Positions 8,378-15,856 of a DNA stretch of 64,000 nt are shown here, one piece after another. Position 1 is the first letter of the stretch. Every line of letters starts with the position of its first letter. The notes beneath the pieces are model-generated. The model searched no databases. It was not told where the DNA came from and worked only from the letters and a program-made list of their open reading frames with translations. The DNA is from Falsiroseomonas sp046052145 (GTDB lineage Bacteria; Pseudomonadota; Alphaproteobacteria; Acetobacterales; Acetobacteraceae): positions 496,001 through 560,000 of the forward strand of contig JBJOMW010000001.1 in assembly GCA_046052145.1 (NCBI GenBank). The letters are read 5' to 3'. Position numbers and translations under genes: made by a program.

Positions 8378-9067
8378 ATGAGCCTGACATCGACGATCCG
8401 TATGGTCCTCGCCAAGCCGCATCCGGCGGGCAAGCCCTTCATCTATGGCGGCGCGGGCGTCGCCCTGCTGGGCTGGCTGCTGGTCGGCGACTGGCTGTTC
8501 TGGCTGGGCGCGGCCTTCACGGTCTTCTGCCTGTACTTCTTCCGCGACCCTGAGCGCGTGGCGCCGGCGCGGGCCAATGCCGTGGTCGCGCCGGCCGATG
8601 GGCGCATCGTGCTGGTCGGGCCCGCCGTGCCGCCGGCCGAGCTTGGCCTCGGCGATACCCCGCGGCAGCGGGTGGCGATCTTCCTCTCGGTGCTGGATGT
8701 GCATGTGAACCGCATGCCGATCGCGGGGCAGGTGACGCGCATCGCCTATCGCCACGGCGCCTTCGTGAACGCGGCGCTCGACAAGGCGAGCGAGGATAAT
8801 GAGCGCAACGCGCTGGCCATCCGCATCGCCGATGGGCGGGACCTGGCGGTGGTGCAGATCGCGGGGCTGATCGCGCGCCGCATCCTGTGCACGGTGCGCG
8901 AGGGCGAGCAGCTGGGGACCGGGGAGCGCTTCGGCATCATCCGCTTCGGCAGCCGCACTGACGTTTATCTGCCGCATGGCGTGATGCCGCTGGTCGCGGT
9001 CGGGCAGACCATGATCGGCGGCGAGACGGTGATCGCCGAATTGCCGCCGGTGACCGGCGCCGCATGA
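8378..9067 (+). CDS. psd: Phosphatidylserine decarboxylase proenzyme
   Basis: 229 residues, the short form usual in alphaproteobacteria. It makes phosphatidylethanolamine from phosphatidylserine. Two N-terminal membrane helices (about 23-54) are followed by the FFRDPER and SVLDVHVNRMP motifs. The self-cleavage site is Gly191-Ser192 in RFGSR, where the serine becomes the pyruvoyl group. The start MSLTSTIRM was chosen over an ATG 13 codons upstream. The gene overlaps pssA by 4 bases (ATGA), so synthesis and decarboxylation of PS are co-expressed. Confidence 0.95.
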   Translation: MSLTSTIRMVLAKPHPAGKPFIYGGAGVALLGWLLVGDWLFWLGAAFTVFCLYFFRDPERVAPARANAVVAPADGRIVLVGPAVPPAELGLGDTPRQRVAIFLSVLDVHVNRMPIAGQVTRIAYRHGAFVNAALDKASEDNERNALAIRIADGRDLAVVQIAGLIARRILCTVREGEQLGTGERFGIIRFGSRTDVYLPHGVMPLVAVGQTMIGGETVIAELPPVTGAA

Positions 9068-9954
9068 CCGAGCCAGCGCGCAAGCCGCAGCCGCTGCACC
9101 GCTTCGGGCGGCGTTTTCGGCCGCGCACGCGGCCGCGCTTCGAAGGGCTCAGCTTCAACCGGCTGATCCCGAACATCATGACCATGCTCGGCCTCTGCGC
9201 CGGGTTGGTGGCGATACGCTTCGCGATCGAGGAACGCTGGACGCAGGCGGCGGCCTTCATCGTGGTGGCGGGCGTGATCGATGGGCTGGATGGGCGGCTC
9301 GCGCGGCTGCTGAAGGCGACCACGCGCTTCGGCGCGGAATTCGACAGCCTGGCGGATTTCCTGAGCTTCGGCGTCGCACCCGCGTTGGTGCTGTATCTGT
9401 GGTCCATGAGCACGCTGGGGCCGATCGGCTTTATGCCCTGCCTGCTGTTCGCGGTCTGCTCCTCGCTGCGGTTGGCGCGGTTCAACGCTTCGATCGATGT
9501 CGGGCTGGAGAAGCCGAAGCCGGCCTATGCCTACAATTTCTTCACCGGCGTTCCGGCGCCGGCAGGCGCGGGCTGCGCGCTCTTCCCGCTGTTCCTGGCG
9601 ATCGCGCTGGGTGAGCGCGGCTTCGGCGGTATTGCGGAGGTAATCCGCCATCCGCTGCTGGTCGGCACGGTGCTGGTCGTGGTCGGCGGGCTGATGGTCA
9701 GCACGCTGCCGACCTGGTCGTTCAAGAACTTCAAGGTGCCGCGCGCGGCGGTGCTGCCGCTGCTGCTCGGCGTCGGCCTCTATGTCGCGCTACTGGTGGC
9801 CGAGCCTTGGGCGGCGCTGGCGGCGGCGGGGATCATCTATCTCGGCATGCTGCCCTTCTCCGTCCGCTCCTATCTGGCGCTGAAGGCGGAGGCAGAGGCG
9901 CTGATCGAACAGGTGAACGACGCGCCGCCGCGCACGCCCGCGAACGCGCCGTGA
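9064..9954 (+). CDS. pssA: CDP-diacylglycerol--serine O-phosphatidyltransferase
   Basis: 296 residues, membrane-bound type II PS synthase. The CDP-alcohol phosphotransferase signature DGx2ARx8Gx3Dx3D is intact (Asp76, Gly77, Ala80, Arg81, Gly90, Asp94, Asp98). About seven hydrophobic helices follow the basic N-terminus. It supplies the substrate of Psd, encoded just upstream. The stop codon overlaps the GTG start of the following phosphatase gene (GTGA). Confidence 0.95.
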   Translation: MTEPARKPQPLHRFGRRFRPRTRPRFEGLSFNRLIPNIMTMLGLCAGLVAIRFAIEERWTQAAAFIVVAGVIDGLDGRLARLLKATTRFGAEFDSLADFLSFGVAPALVLYLWSMSTLGPIGFMPCLLFAVCSSLRLARFNASIDVGLEKPKPAYAYNFFTGVPAPAGAGCALFPLFLAIALGERGFGGIAEVIRHPLLVGTVLVVVGGLMVSTLPTWSFKNFKVPRAAVLPLLLGVGLYVALLVAEPWAALAAAGIIYLGMLPFSVRSYLALKAEAEALIEQVNDAPPRTPANAP

Positions 9955-10364
9955 CACTGCGCGGGACATTGCCACTGACGGTGGCGGGCCGGGCGGTGAC
10001 GATCACCGGCGGCCCCTTCGACGCGATCCCCGACGGCGCCTTCGGCGTCTGCCTGGAAATGGCTTCGGCGAAGGCGTGGCTGGCGGATGTGGCGCTGCCC
10101 ACGCCGGATTTCGGCCTGCCGGAGCCGGAGGCGTTGCGGCAGGCGGTCGGCGCGGTGCTGGCGCAGCTTCAAGCCGATCCTGACCGTCCGGTGCATGTCG
10201 GCTGCCGCGCCGGCGTTGGGCGCACGGGGCTGTTCATGGCGTGCCTGGCGCGGGCGGCCGGGGTGGAGGGCGATGCGCTCGACTATGTCCGTCGCCACTA
10301 CCTGGCCCATGCCGCGGAGACCGAGGCGCAGCAGGCCATGGCGCGGGGCTTCAGCTGGCCCTGA
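9951..10364 (+). CDS. PTP/dual-specificity-type phosphatase in the phospholipid operon
   Basis: 137 residues starting at a GTG at 9951 that overlaps the pssA stop. The Cys-x5-Arg catalytic loop is present (GCRAGVGRTG: Cys85, Arg91), but the residue before Cys is Gly, and the usual His lies three positions upstream (His82). The size and the lack of a signal peptide fit a small cytoplasmic dual-specificity phosphatase. Tight coupling to psd-pssA suggests a lipid or lipid-pathway substrate, in analogy to the mitochondrial PTPMT1 phosphatase that acts on phosphatidylglycerophosphate; that role is inference only. The 3' end overlaps the convergent transporter gene by 14 bases. Confidence 0.75.
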   Translation: MTLRGTLPLTVAGRAVTITGGPFDAIPDGAFGVCLEMASAKAWLADVALPTPDFGLPEPEALRQAVGAVLAQLQADPDRPVHVGCRAGVGRTGLFMACLARAAGVEGDALDYVRRHYLAHAAETEAQQAMARGFSWP

Positions 10365-11271
10365 GCCGGGCCAGGATCCGCCCGTCGATCACCAGAAGGC
10401 CGAGTGCGATCACCGCCATGCCGGCGAAGTGGCGCGGCGCCAGCACCTCGTCCAGCACCAGCGTGCCCAGGAGCAGCGCGGTGACGGGGACCAGCAGTGT
10501 GGCCAGCATGGTGTTGGTCGCGCCGGCCTGCGCCAGCACCCGGTAGAACAGCACATAGGCGAGCGCGGTCGGGCCGAGCCCGAAGGCGACCAGCGCGAGG
10601 ACGGCCTCGATCGGCGGCGCGGCGAGCGTCCAGGGCTGGTCGAACAGGATCACGAGGGGCAGCACGATGAGCGTGGAGGCGATGCATTGTCCCGCCGCGG
10701 TCGGGATCGGCGCGAGGCCCGCGCGCTTGATCCGCCGCGACCACACGCCCGACAGCCCATAGGACAGGCAGGCGCCGAGGCAGAGCAGGATGCCGAGCAG
10801 CTCTGCCGCGCCGCCCGTTGCGAAGGCGGCCGGCCCTGCCAGGATCGCGACGCCGAGCAGGCCCGTCGCCGCGCCCGCCAGCTTCGCGGCCGTCGCGGGC
10901 TCGTCGCGCGTCAGCGCATGCGCCGCGAGCACGGCGAAGACGGGCGTTGCTGCATTCACCACCGCCGCCAGGCCGGAAGGGATGAATTGCTGCCCCGCGA
11001 TGATCAGCGCGAAGGGGACGGCATTGTTCAGCAGCCCCATCCCCGCCACCGCGAGCCACGCCGCCCGCCCCCGTGGCAGGCCGAGGCCGAACGCGCGGCA
11101 GAGCAGGGCGAGCACGATGGCCGCGATGGCGACGCGCCCGAGCACGATGGTCAGCGGTGGGAACCCCGCAAGCGCCACGGCTGCGAGGAAGAAGGACGCC
11201 CCCCAGATCGCGGAGAGCAGCACCAGCATGCCCCAGAGGCGGGGCGTCATCGGGCCCGGCATGGCGCTCAT
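10351..11271 (-). CDS. EamA/DMT-family transporter
   Basis: 306 residues from MSAMPGPM. Ten hydrophobic helices come in two EamA repeats; the first half contains the typical IWGASFFL and the second VLALVAFGLGPTALAYVLFYR. DMT carriers usually export amino acids or other small metabolites through the inner membrane. The substrate cannot be read from the sequence. The neighbours are unrelated, and the gene is the last of a minus-strand pair with the zincin gene upstream. Confidence 0.85.
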   Translation of the reverse strand: MSAMPGPMTPRLWGMLVLLSAIWGASFFLAAVALAGFPPLTIVLGRVAIAAIVLALLCRAFGLGLPRGRAAWLAVAGMGLLNNAVPFALIIAGQQFIPSGLAAVVNAATPVFAVLAAHALTRDEPATAAKLAGAATGLLGVAILAGPAAFATGGAAELLGILLCLGACLSYGLSGVWSRRIKRAGLAPIPTAAGQCIASTLIVLPLVILFDQPWTLAAPPIEAVLALVAFGLGPTALAYVLFYRVLAQAGATNTMLATLLVPVTALLLGTLVLDEVLAPRHFAGMAVIALGLLVIDGRILARLRAS

Positions 11272-11324
11272 CCGACCGCCGCCCTGCATCTCGCGCCATC
11301 CGCTCGTTGCGGCGGCACGGCGCG

Positions 11325-11720
11325 CTACTCGTCCCGCTCCAGACGCTCGATGTCGTCGTCCGAGAAGCCGAAATGGTGCGCGATCTCGTGGATCAGCACG
11401 TTGCGGACCAGGCGGAATAGATCCTCGCTGGTCTCAACCCATTCCAGCAGGATCGGCTCCCGATAAAGCGTGATGGTGTCGGGCTCCATCGGGGCGTCCA
11501 TCACGCTCTTCTGCGTCAGCGGCACGCCGCGATAGAGGCCGGTCAGCGCCCAGGGGCTCTCGAAGCCGAGCTCGGCGGTGGTCTCCTCATCGGCGACCTC
11601 CTCGACCACGATGGCAGCACCCCGCACCAGGTCGCGCAGCTCCTTCGGGATGGCGGCGAAGGCCTGCTCGGCCAGTTCCAATATGTCTTCGAGTGTCGGG
11701 GGGTGGTGGAAGCGGGCCAT
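11325..11720 (-). CDS. Zincin-like metallopeptidase (DUF1025/PF06262)
   Basis: 131 residues, the usual length. The zinc motif HEIAHHFG (His111, Glu112, His115) stands near the acidic C-terminus, preceded by the family segment ITLYREPIL. The physiological substrate of this family is not established. It has no signal peptide, so it should be cytoplasmic. Its start codon is 52 bases from the divergent pterin dehydratase gene. Confidence 0.85.
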   Translation of the reverse strand: MARFHHPPTLEDILELAEQAFAAIPKELRDLVRGAAIVVEEVADEETTAELGFESPWALTGLYRGVPLTQKSVMDAPMEPDTITLYREPILLEWVETSEDLFRLVRNVLIHEIAHHFGFSDDDIERLERDE

Positions 11721-11772
11721 GGCGCATCCACATCCCCCTGACCCCGCCCGTCAAGCCGGAGATGGATAGAGC

Positions 11773-12072
11773 ATGATTGCCAAGTTGGCCCCCGAAGCCC
11801 GCGCCGCCCTGGGGCAGACCCTGCCCGGCTGGACGCCGGTGGAGGGGCGCGACGCCATCCAGCGGAGCTTCCGGTTCCGGGATTTCTCCGAGGCCTTCGG
11901 CTTCATGGCGCGCGTCGCGCTGCTGGCGGAGGCGCAGGACCATCACCCCGAATGGTCGAATGTGTGGAACCGCGTCGAGATCGTGCTGAGCACGCATGAT
12001 GCGGGCGGGCTGTCGGCGCGCGATGTGCGGCTGGCGCAGGCTATCAACGCGCTGCTGCCGGACGCTGGCTGA
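11773..12072 (+). CDS. phhB: 4a-hydroxytetrahydrobiopterin dehydratase (pterin-4-alpha-carbinolamine dehydratase)
   Basis: 99 residues, full family length. The active-site histidines are in DHHPEWSNVWN and STHDAGGLS, as in PCD/DCoH proteins. The enzyme recycles the pterin cofactor of aromatic amino-acid hydroxylases and is also kept in genomes without such a hydroxylase. No hydroxylase is visible nearby. The start ATG at 11773 is well placed relative to the conserved WTPVEGRDAI segment. Confidence 0.9.
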   Translation: MIAKLAPEARAALGQTLPGWTPVEGRDAIQRSFRFRDFSEAFGFMARVALLAEAQDHHPEWSNVWNRVEIVLSTHDAGGLSARDVRLAQAINALLPDAG

Positions 12073-12155
12073 GCGCCGCCTGGCCGCATGGAAGCGGCGG
12101 CGCACCCGTGACAGGATGCGCGCCGGCGTAGCCTCGGCCGGGGGAAGACAGGGAC

Positions 12156-13721
12156 GTGACCACGATCCGCAACGTGCTCTTCATCATGTGCGACCAGCTG
12201 CGCTGGGATCACATGGGCTGCGCGGGGCATCCCTATCTGCGCACGCCGAACCTCGATGCGTTGGCCGCGCGCGGGGTGCGGTTCGCGCAGGCCTATGTGC
12301 AGTCCGGCATCTGCGGGCCGTCGCGCATGTCCTACTATACGGGGCGCTATGTCGCCTCGCATGGGGCGACGCATAACCGCGTGCCGCTGTCGGTCGGCGA
12401 GGTCACGCTCGGCTGGCACCTGCGCGAGGCGGGGCGGAGGCTGGCGCTGGCGGGGAAGACGCATGTGCTGCCCGATGCGCGCGGCATGAAGCGCCTGCAG
12501 CTGGATGGGCAGCACGATCTGAAGGCGCTGCTGGATGAGGGCTGGTTCACCCTGGTGGACCGCCATGACGGCCATCATGCCGAGCCTGATTCGGCTTATG
12601 CCCATTGGCTGCGCGCGCAGGGCTATGACAGCAAGGATCCCTGGACCGACTATGTGATCGGGGTGGAGGACGCGGAAGGCCGCGTGCTGAATGGCTGGAA
12701 GATGCGCAACGCCCGCCTGCCCGCGCGTGTGCAGGAGCGGCATAGCGAGACCGCCTACACCACCGATGTCGCGCTCGACTTCATGCGCCGGCAGGGCGAC
12801 GAGCCCTGGGTGCTGCATCTGTCCTATGTGAAGCCGCATTGGCCCTACATCGCGCCCGCGCCCTGGCACGCGATGTATTCCGAGAATGAGTGCCTGCCCG
12901 TGGCGCGCCACCCGTCGGAACGCAGCGACGCCGCGCATCCCGTGATGCGCTCCTTCCAGGATGAGGAGGTGGCGCAAAGCTTCCAGGACGATGCCTGCAT
13001 CCGCACGGTGCGCCCGGCCTATCAGGGGCTGATCTCGCAGCTGGATCATCACCTGGGGCGGGTTTGGGAGGAGATGGAGAAGCTCGGGCGGTGGAAGGAT
13101 ACGCTGGTCGTCTTCTGCTCCGACCATGGCGATTACCTGGGCGATCACTGGCTGGGCGAGAAGGAGCTGTTCCACGACTGCATCCAGCGCGTGCCCTTCA
13201 TCCTGTACGACCCCTCGCCCGAAGCGGACGCGACGCGCGGCCGGACGGAGGAGCGTTTCGTGGAGGCGGTGGATGTGGTGCCGACCATCCTCGATGCGCT
13301 CGGTCTTGATGCGGCGGAGCATGTGGTGGAGGGGCGATCGCTGCTCGGTGTCACACGTGGAACAGCGGCGTCCTGGCGGGATGCGGTGTTCTCCGAGCTC
13401 GATTGGACGTTTCGGGGTGCGCGGCGGCGGCTTGGGCATCCGACGGGGCAGCACCACGCCTGGATGGTTCGCGATGCGCGGTGGAAATACGTCCATTGGA
13501 GCAGCGGGCATCGCCCGCAGTTGTTCGACCTCGACGCCGATCCGCAGGAATTCCACGACCTCGGCGCCGATCCGGCGTTGGAAGGCGTGCGGGAGGCGAT
13601 GCGCGACAAGCTGCTCGCCTGGTTCTGCGGCCTGAAGCGCCGCACGACGCTGAGTTGGGCGGAGGCAGAATTCCGCACCGACCGCCACAAGGCGGCGGGC
13701 GTCTTCTACGGGGAGTGGTAG
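12156..13721 (+). CDS. Sulfatase/phosphonate monoester hydrolase-type alkaline phosphatase superfamily enzyme
   Basis: 521 residues from a GTG start. The formylglycine motif CGPSR (Cys53, Arg57) and metal ligands (Asp13 in MCDQ, SDHGDYLGDH around residue 325) are intact. The segment APWHAMYSEN and the long C-terminal half resemble phosphonate monoester hydrolase and related promiscuous arylsulfatases. These hydrolyse phosphonate mono- or phosphodiesters and sulfate esters. Cys53 must be oxidised by a formylglycine-generating enzyme, which is not encoded here. There is no signal peptide, so cytoplasmic. The substrate is undecided. Confidence 0.85.
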   Translation: MTTIRNVLFIMCDQLRWDHMGCAGHPYLRTPNLDALAARGVRFAQAYVQSGICGPSRMSYYTGRYVASHGATHNRVPLSVGEVTLGWHLREAGRRLALAGKTHVLPDARGMKRLQLDGQHDLKALLDEGWFTLVDRHDGHHAEPDSAYAHWLRAQGYDSKDPWTDYVIGVEDAEGRVLNGWKMRNARLPARVQERHSETAYTTDVALDFMRRQGDEPWVLHLSYVKPHWPYIAPAPWHAMYSENECLPVARHPSERSDAAHPVMRSFQDEEVAQSFQDDACIRTVRPAYQGLISQLDHHLGRVWEEMEKLGRWKDTLVVFCSDHGDYLGDHWLGEKELFHDCIQRVPFILYDPSPEADATRGRTEERFVEAVDVVPTILDALGLDAAEHVVEGRSLLGVTRGTAASWRDAVFSELDWTFRGARRRLGHPTGQHHAWMVRDARWKYVHWSSGHRPQLFDLDADPQEFHDLGADPALEGVREAMRDKLLAWFCGLKRRTTLSWAEAEFRTDRHKAAGVFYGEW

Positions 13722-13764
13722 GGACGAGGCGTTGGCGGTGTGACGACCTGTTGCGCCCCGCGAG

Positions 13765-14262
13765 CTACGCCGCCTGCCCGACCGGGTGGTAGCCGCGCCC
13801 GTACCAGATCAGCGCGCCCCCCAGCTTCCCCTGGCGGATCGCCTGGATCTCCCCGAACAGCACGGAATGGGTGCCCTTCTCGACAACTTCCGTGATCCGG
13901 CAGTCGAAGGCGACGATCGCGGCGTCTTCCAGCACCGGGGCGCCGGTGGCCAGCTGCGTCCAGCGCGCCAGCGCGAAGCGGCCCTCGGCATCGAGCCCGC
14001 CCTTGCCGGCGAATGCGTCCGACAGCGCATCCTGCCCCGCCGCCAGCGTGTTCACGCACATCACCGCATTGGCCTTGAGGGCGGCGCTGCCGCGGGCAGA
14101 GCGGTTGAGGCAGACCAGCAGCGTCGGCGGATCATCCGTGACGGAACAGACGGCGCTGGCGGTGAAGCCCGCGCGGCCGGCCGCACCATCCGTCGTCACC
14201 ACATTCACCGCCGCCCCGAGACGCGCCATCGCGTCCCGGAACTGCTCACGCGAGACGGTCAT
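13765..14262 (-). CDS. Flavin reductase family protein (FMN/FAD:NADH oxidoreductase-like)
   Basis: 165 residues. The N-terminal pattern FRDAMARLGAAVNVVTT, the segment GFTASAVCSVTDDPPTLLVCLN and the C-terminal WYGRGYHPV are typical of HpaC/RutF-like flavin reductases, which supply reduced flavin to two-component monooxygenases. No monooxygenase partner of that type lies next to it. Transcribed alone, convergent with the PMH gene and 112 bases from the DUF3047 gene end. Confidence 0.85.
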   Translation of the reverse strand: MTVSREQFRDAMARLGAAVNVVTTDGAAGRAGFTASAVCSVTDDPPTLLVCLNRSARGSAALKANAVMCVNTLAAGQDALSDAFAGKGGLDAEGRFALARWTQLATGAPVLEDAAIVAFDCRITEVVEKGTHSVLFGEIQAIRQGKLGGALIWYGRGYHPVGQAA

Positions 14263-14373
14263 GCCAGCAGCGCCCCTAAAACCGAGGGGGAGATGGTGCG
14301 GCAGGGCGGGCTTGGGAAGTCGCGCATGGCACGATGGGCGCCGGTGCCTGGCCCGCCGGGCGGCAGGCGGTCT

Positions 14374-15084
14374 TTAGTTGCAGGGGACGAGGCGGATATT
14401 CTCCACCTGCGCATCCACCCGCGCGCCAGTGTCCTCGACATCCATCGAGATCACGATCTCCAGCATCGGCGGCACGTCTGGCCCGCCAAAGGCGGCGCGC
14501 CAATCGGCGCCGAGGTCCGCCTTCTCCTCCACCCACTGGCCGCGCGGGGCGTCCGCGGGGCGGAGCACGCGGATCTGGGTGATGCCGGCGGTCCAGGGGC
14601 TGGGGAAGAAGCCGCTCGGGTTGCCCGCGCCCTCCTGGCCGGTGCCGCCCCAGACATAGCTCAGCACGCTGCGCGGCAGGGAACGCTGGCCGGCAGAGGC
14701 CTGCGCCACCGCATGCTGAGCGCGGAGCGCGAAGCCGGCACCGGGGCCGAAGCCGCTGAAGCCGATCGAGATCGCGATCGCCCGGTCATCGCCGCCGCGC
14801 CGCGTCAGGTCGGTGGCGGGTGGGCCGGCATCCACGCGCCAGCGCCAAGCGAGGCAGGCGGCCGCGCCGGTCATCGGGCGGGCGATCAGGCTGCCCTGCC
14901 CCTGGCCGCGGATGCGCACGCCGCCTGAGGGTGTGGCCGCGAATTCGGCGGGGCGGATGCCGTGCCATTCCGCCTTACGCCAGCCGGCCGCTTCCAGCTC
15001 CGGCGGCGTCGTGCCTGGTGACGCCGCACCGCCCAGCAGCGGGGCGACCAGCAGCACGACCAGGGCGGGGGCGACACGTCGCAT
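14374..15084 (-). CDS. DUF3047 family exported protein
   Basis: 236 residues with a signal peptide (VAPALVVLLVAPLLGGAAS). The body contains the DUF3047 pattern LAWRWRVD...DDRAIAISIGF and SVLSYVWGG, ending IRLVPCN. The family is periplasmic, of unknown function, with a jelly-roll-like beta composition. The start ATG at 15084 lies inside the palindrome GCATGC, so an ATG exists on both strands at this point. A longer frame upstream is antisense to the hydrolase gene and was discarded. Confidence 0.8.
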   Translation of the reverse strand: MRRVAPALVVLLVAPLLGGAASPGTTPPELEAAGWRKAEWHGIRPAEFAATPSGGVRIRGQGQGSLIARPMTGAAACLAWRWRVDAGPPATDLTRRGGDDRAIAISIGFSGFGPGAGFALRAQHAVAQASAGQRSLPRSVLSYVWGGTGQEGAGNPSGFFPSPWTAGITQIRVLRPADAPRGQWVEEKADLGADWRAAFGGPDVPPMLEIVISMDVEDTGARVDAQVENIRLVPCN

Positions 15085-15157
15085 GCGGTTGCTTCTGCGC
15101 AATCCGGCGATAGGTTGCAAGCGCAGTCTCGCGGAGGAAACGAGCATCGGCGAGCTT

Positions 15158-15853
15158 GTGACCATCCCGGTTGCCGATGGCGGGCGCATGCCGGCCTGGG
15201 TGGTGCGCCCGGCGCGCGAACCCGCCGGCGCGGTGCTGCTGCTGCACGAAATCTTCGGTCTCAACCGCAACATGCGCGCGCTGGCCGATTGGGTCGTCGG
15301 GCTCGGCCATATCACGCTGGTGCCCGATTTGTGGTGGCGGGAGGCGCCGGGCGAACTCGACCCCGATGCCGGCCCACCCGCTTGGACCCGCGCGATGGCG
15401 CTGCTGCGCGAGTTCGATGAGCCGCGCGCGGTTGCCGATGCCGAAGCTACACTCGGCTTCGCGCGGCGCCTGCCGGGCTGCAATGGAAGCGTGGCGGTGG
15501 TGGGCTTCTGCCTTGGCGGGCGGTTGGCGATGCGCCTGGCCGCGGCGGGCGCTGGGGAGGCGCATGTCAGCTACTACGGCGTCGGGATCGAGACGATGCT
15601 GCAGGACCTGTCTGCACCGCATACGCCGCTGCTGCTCCATCTGGCCGCACGCGATCGCTTCGTGCCGCCGCCGGCGCAGGCGGCGATCCTGGCGGCGCTC
15701 GCGCATCGCCCGGATGTGGAGATCGTGGTCCATCCGGCTGCGGACCACGCCTTCGCCCGCGCTGGCGCGCGCAGCTTCGACGCTGAGGCCGCGGCGGTGG
15801 CGCATGCGCGCACCGCCGCGCTCTTGGCGCGCTGCCTGAACAGCGCGCCTTGA
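15158..15853 (+). CDS. Dienelactone hydrolase family protein
   Basis: 231 residues from the GTG at 15158. The alpha/beta hydrolase triad of the family is visible: Cys in GFCLGGR, Asp in AARDRFV, His in AADHAFAR. The start is uncertain. The only strong ribosome site (GGAGG at 15133-15137) is spaced correctly for an ATC codon at 15146, while the first ATG in frame (15083) would add 25 residues and overlap the divergent DUF3047 start. Family members hydrolyse enol-lactones in aromatic degradation or other small esters. The gene is convergent with a large hydrolase gene, 3 bases away. Confidence 0.8.
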   Translation: MTIPVADGGRMPAWVVRPAREPAGAVLLLHEIFGLNRNMRALADWVVGLGHITLVPDLWWREAPGELDPDAGPPAWTRAMALLREFDEPRAVADAEATLGFARRLPGCNGSVAVVGFCLGGRLAMRLAAAGAGEAHVSYYGVGIETMLQDLSAPHTPLLLHLAARDRFVPPPAQAAILAALAHRPDVEIVVHPAADHAFARAGARSFDAEAAAVAHARTAALLARCLNSAP

Positions 15854-15856
15854 GCC

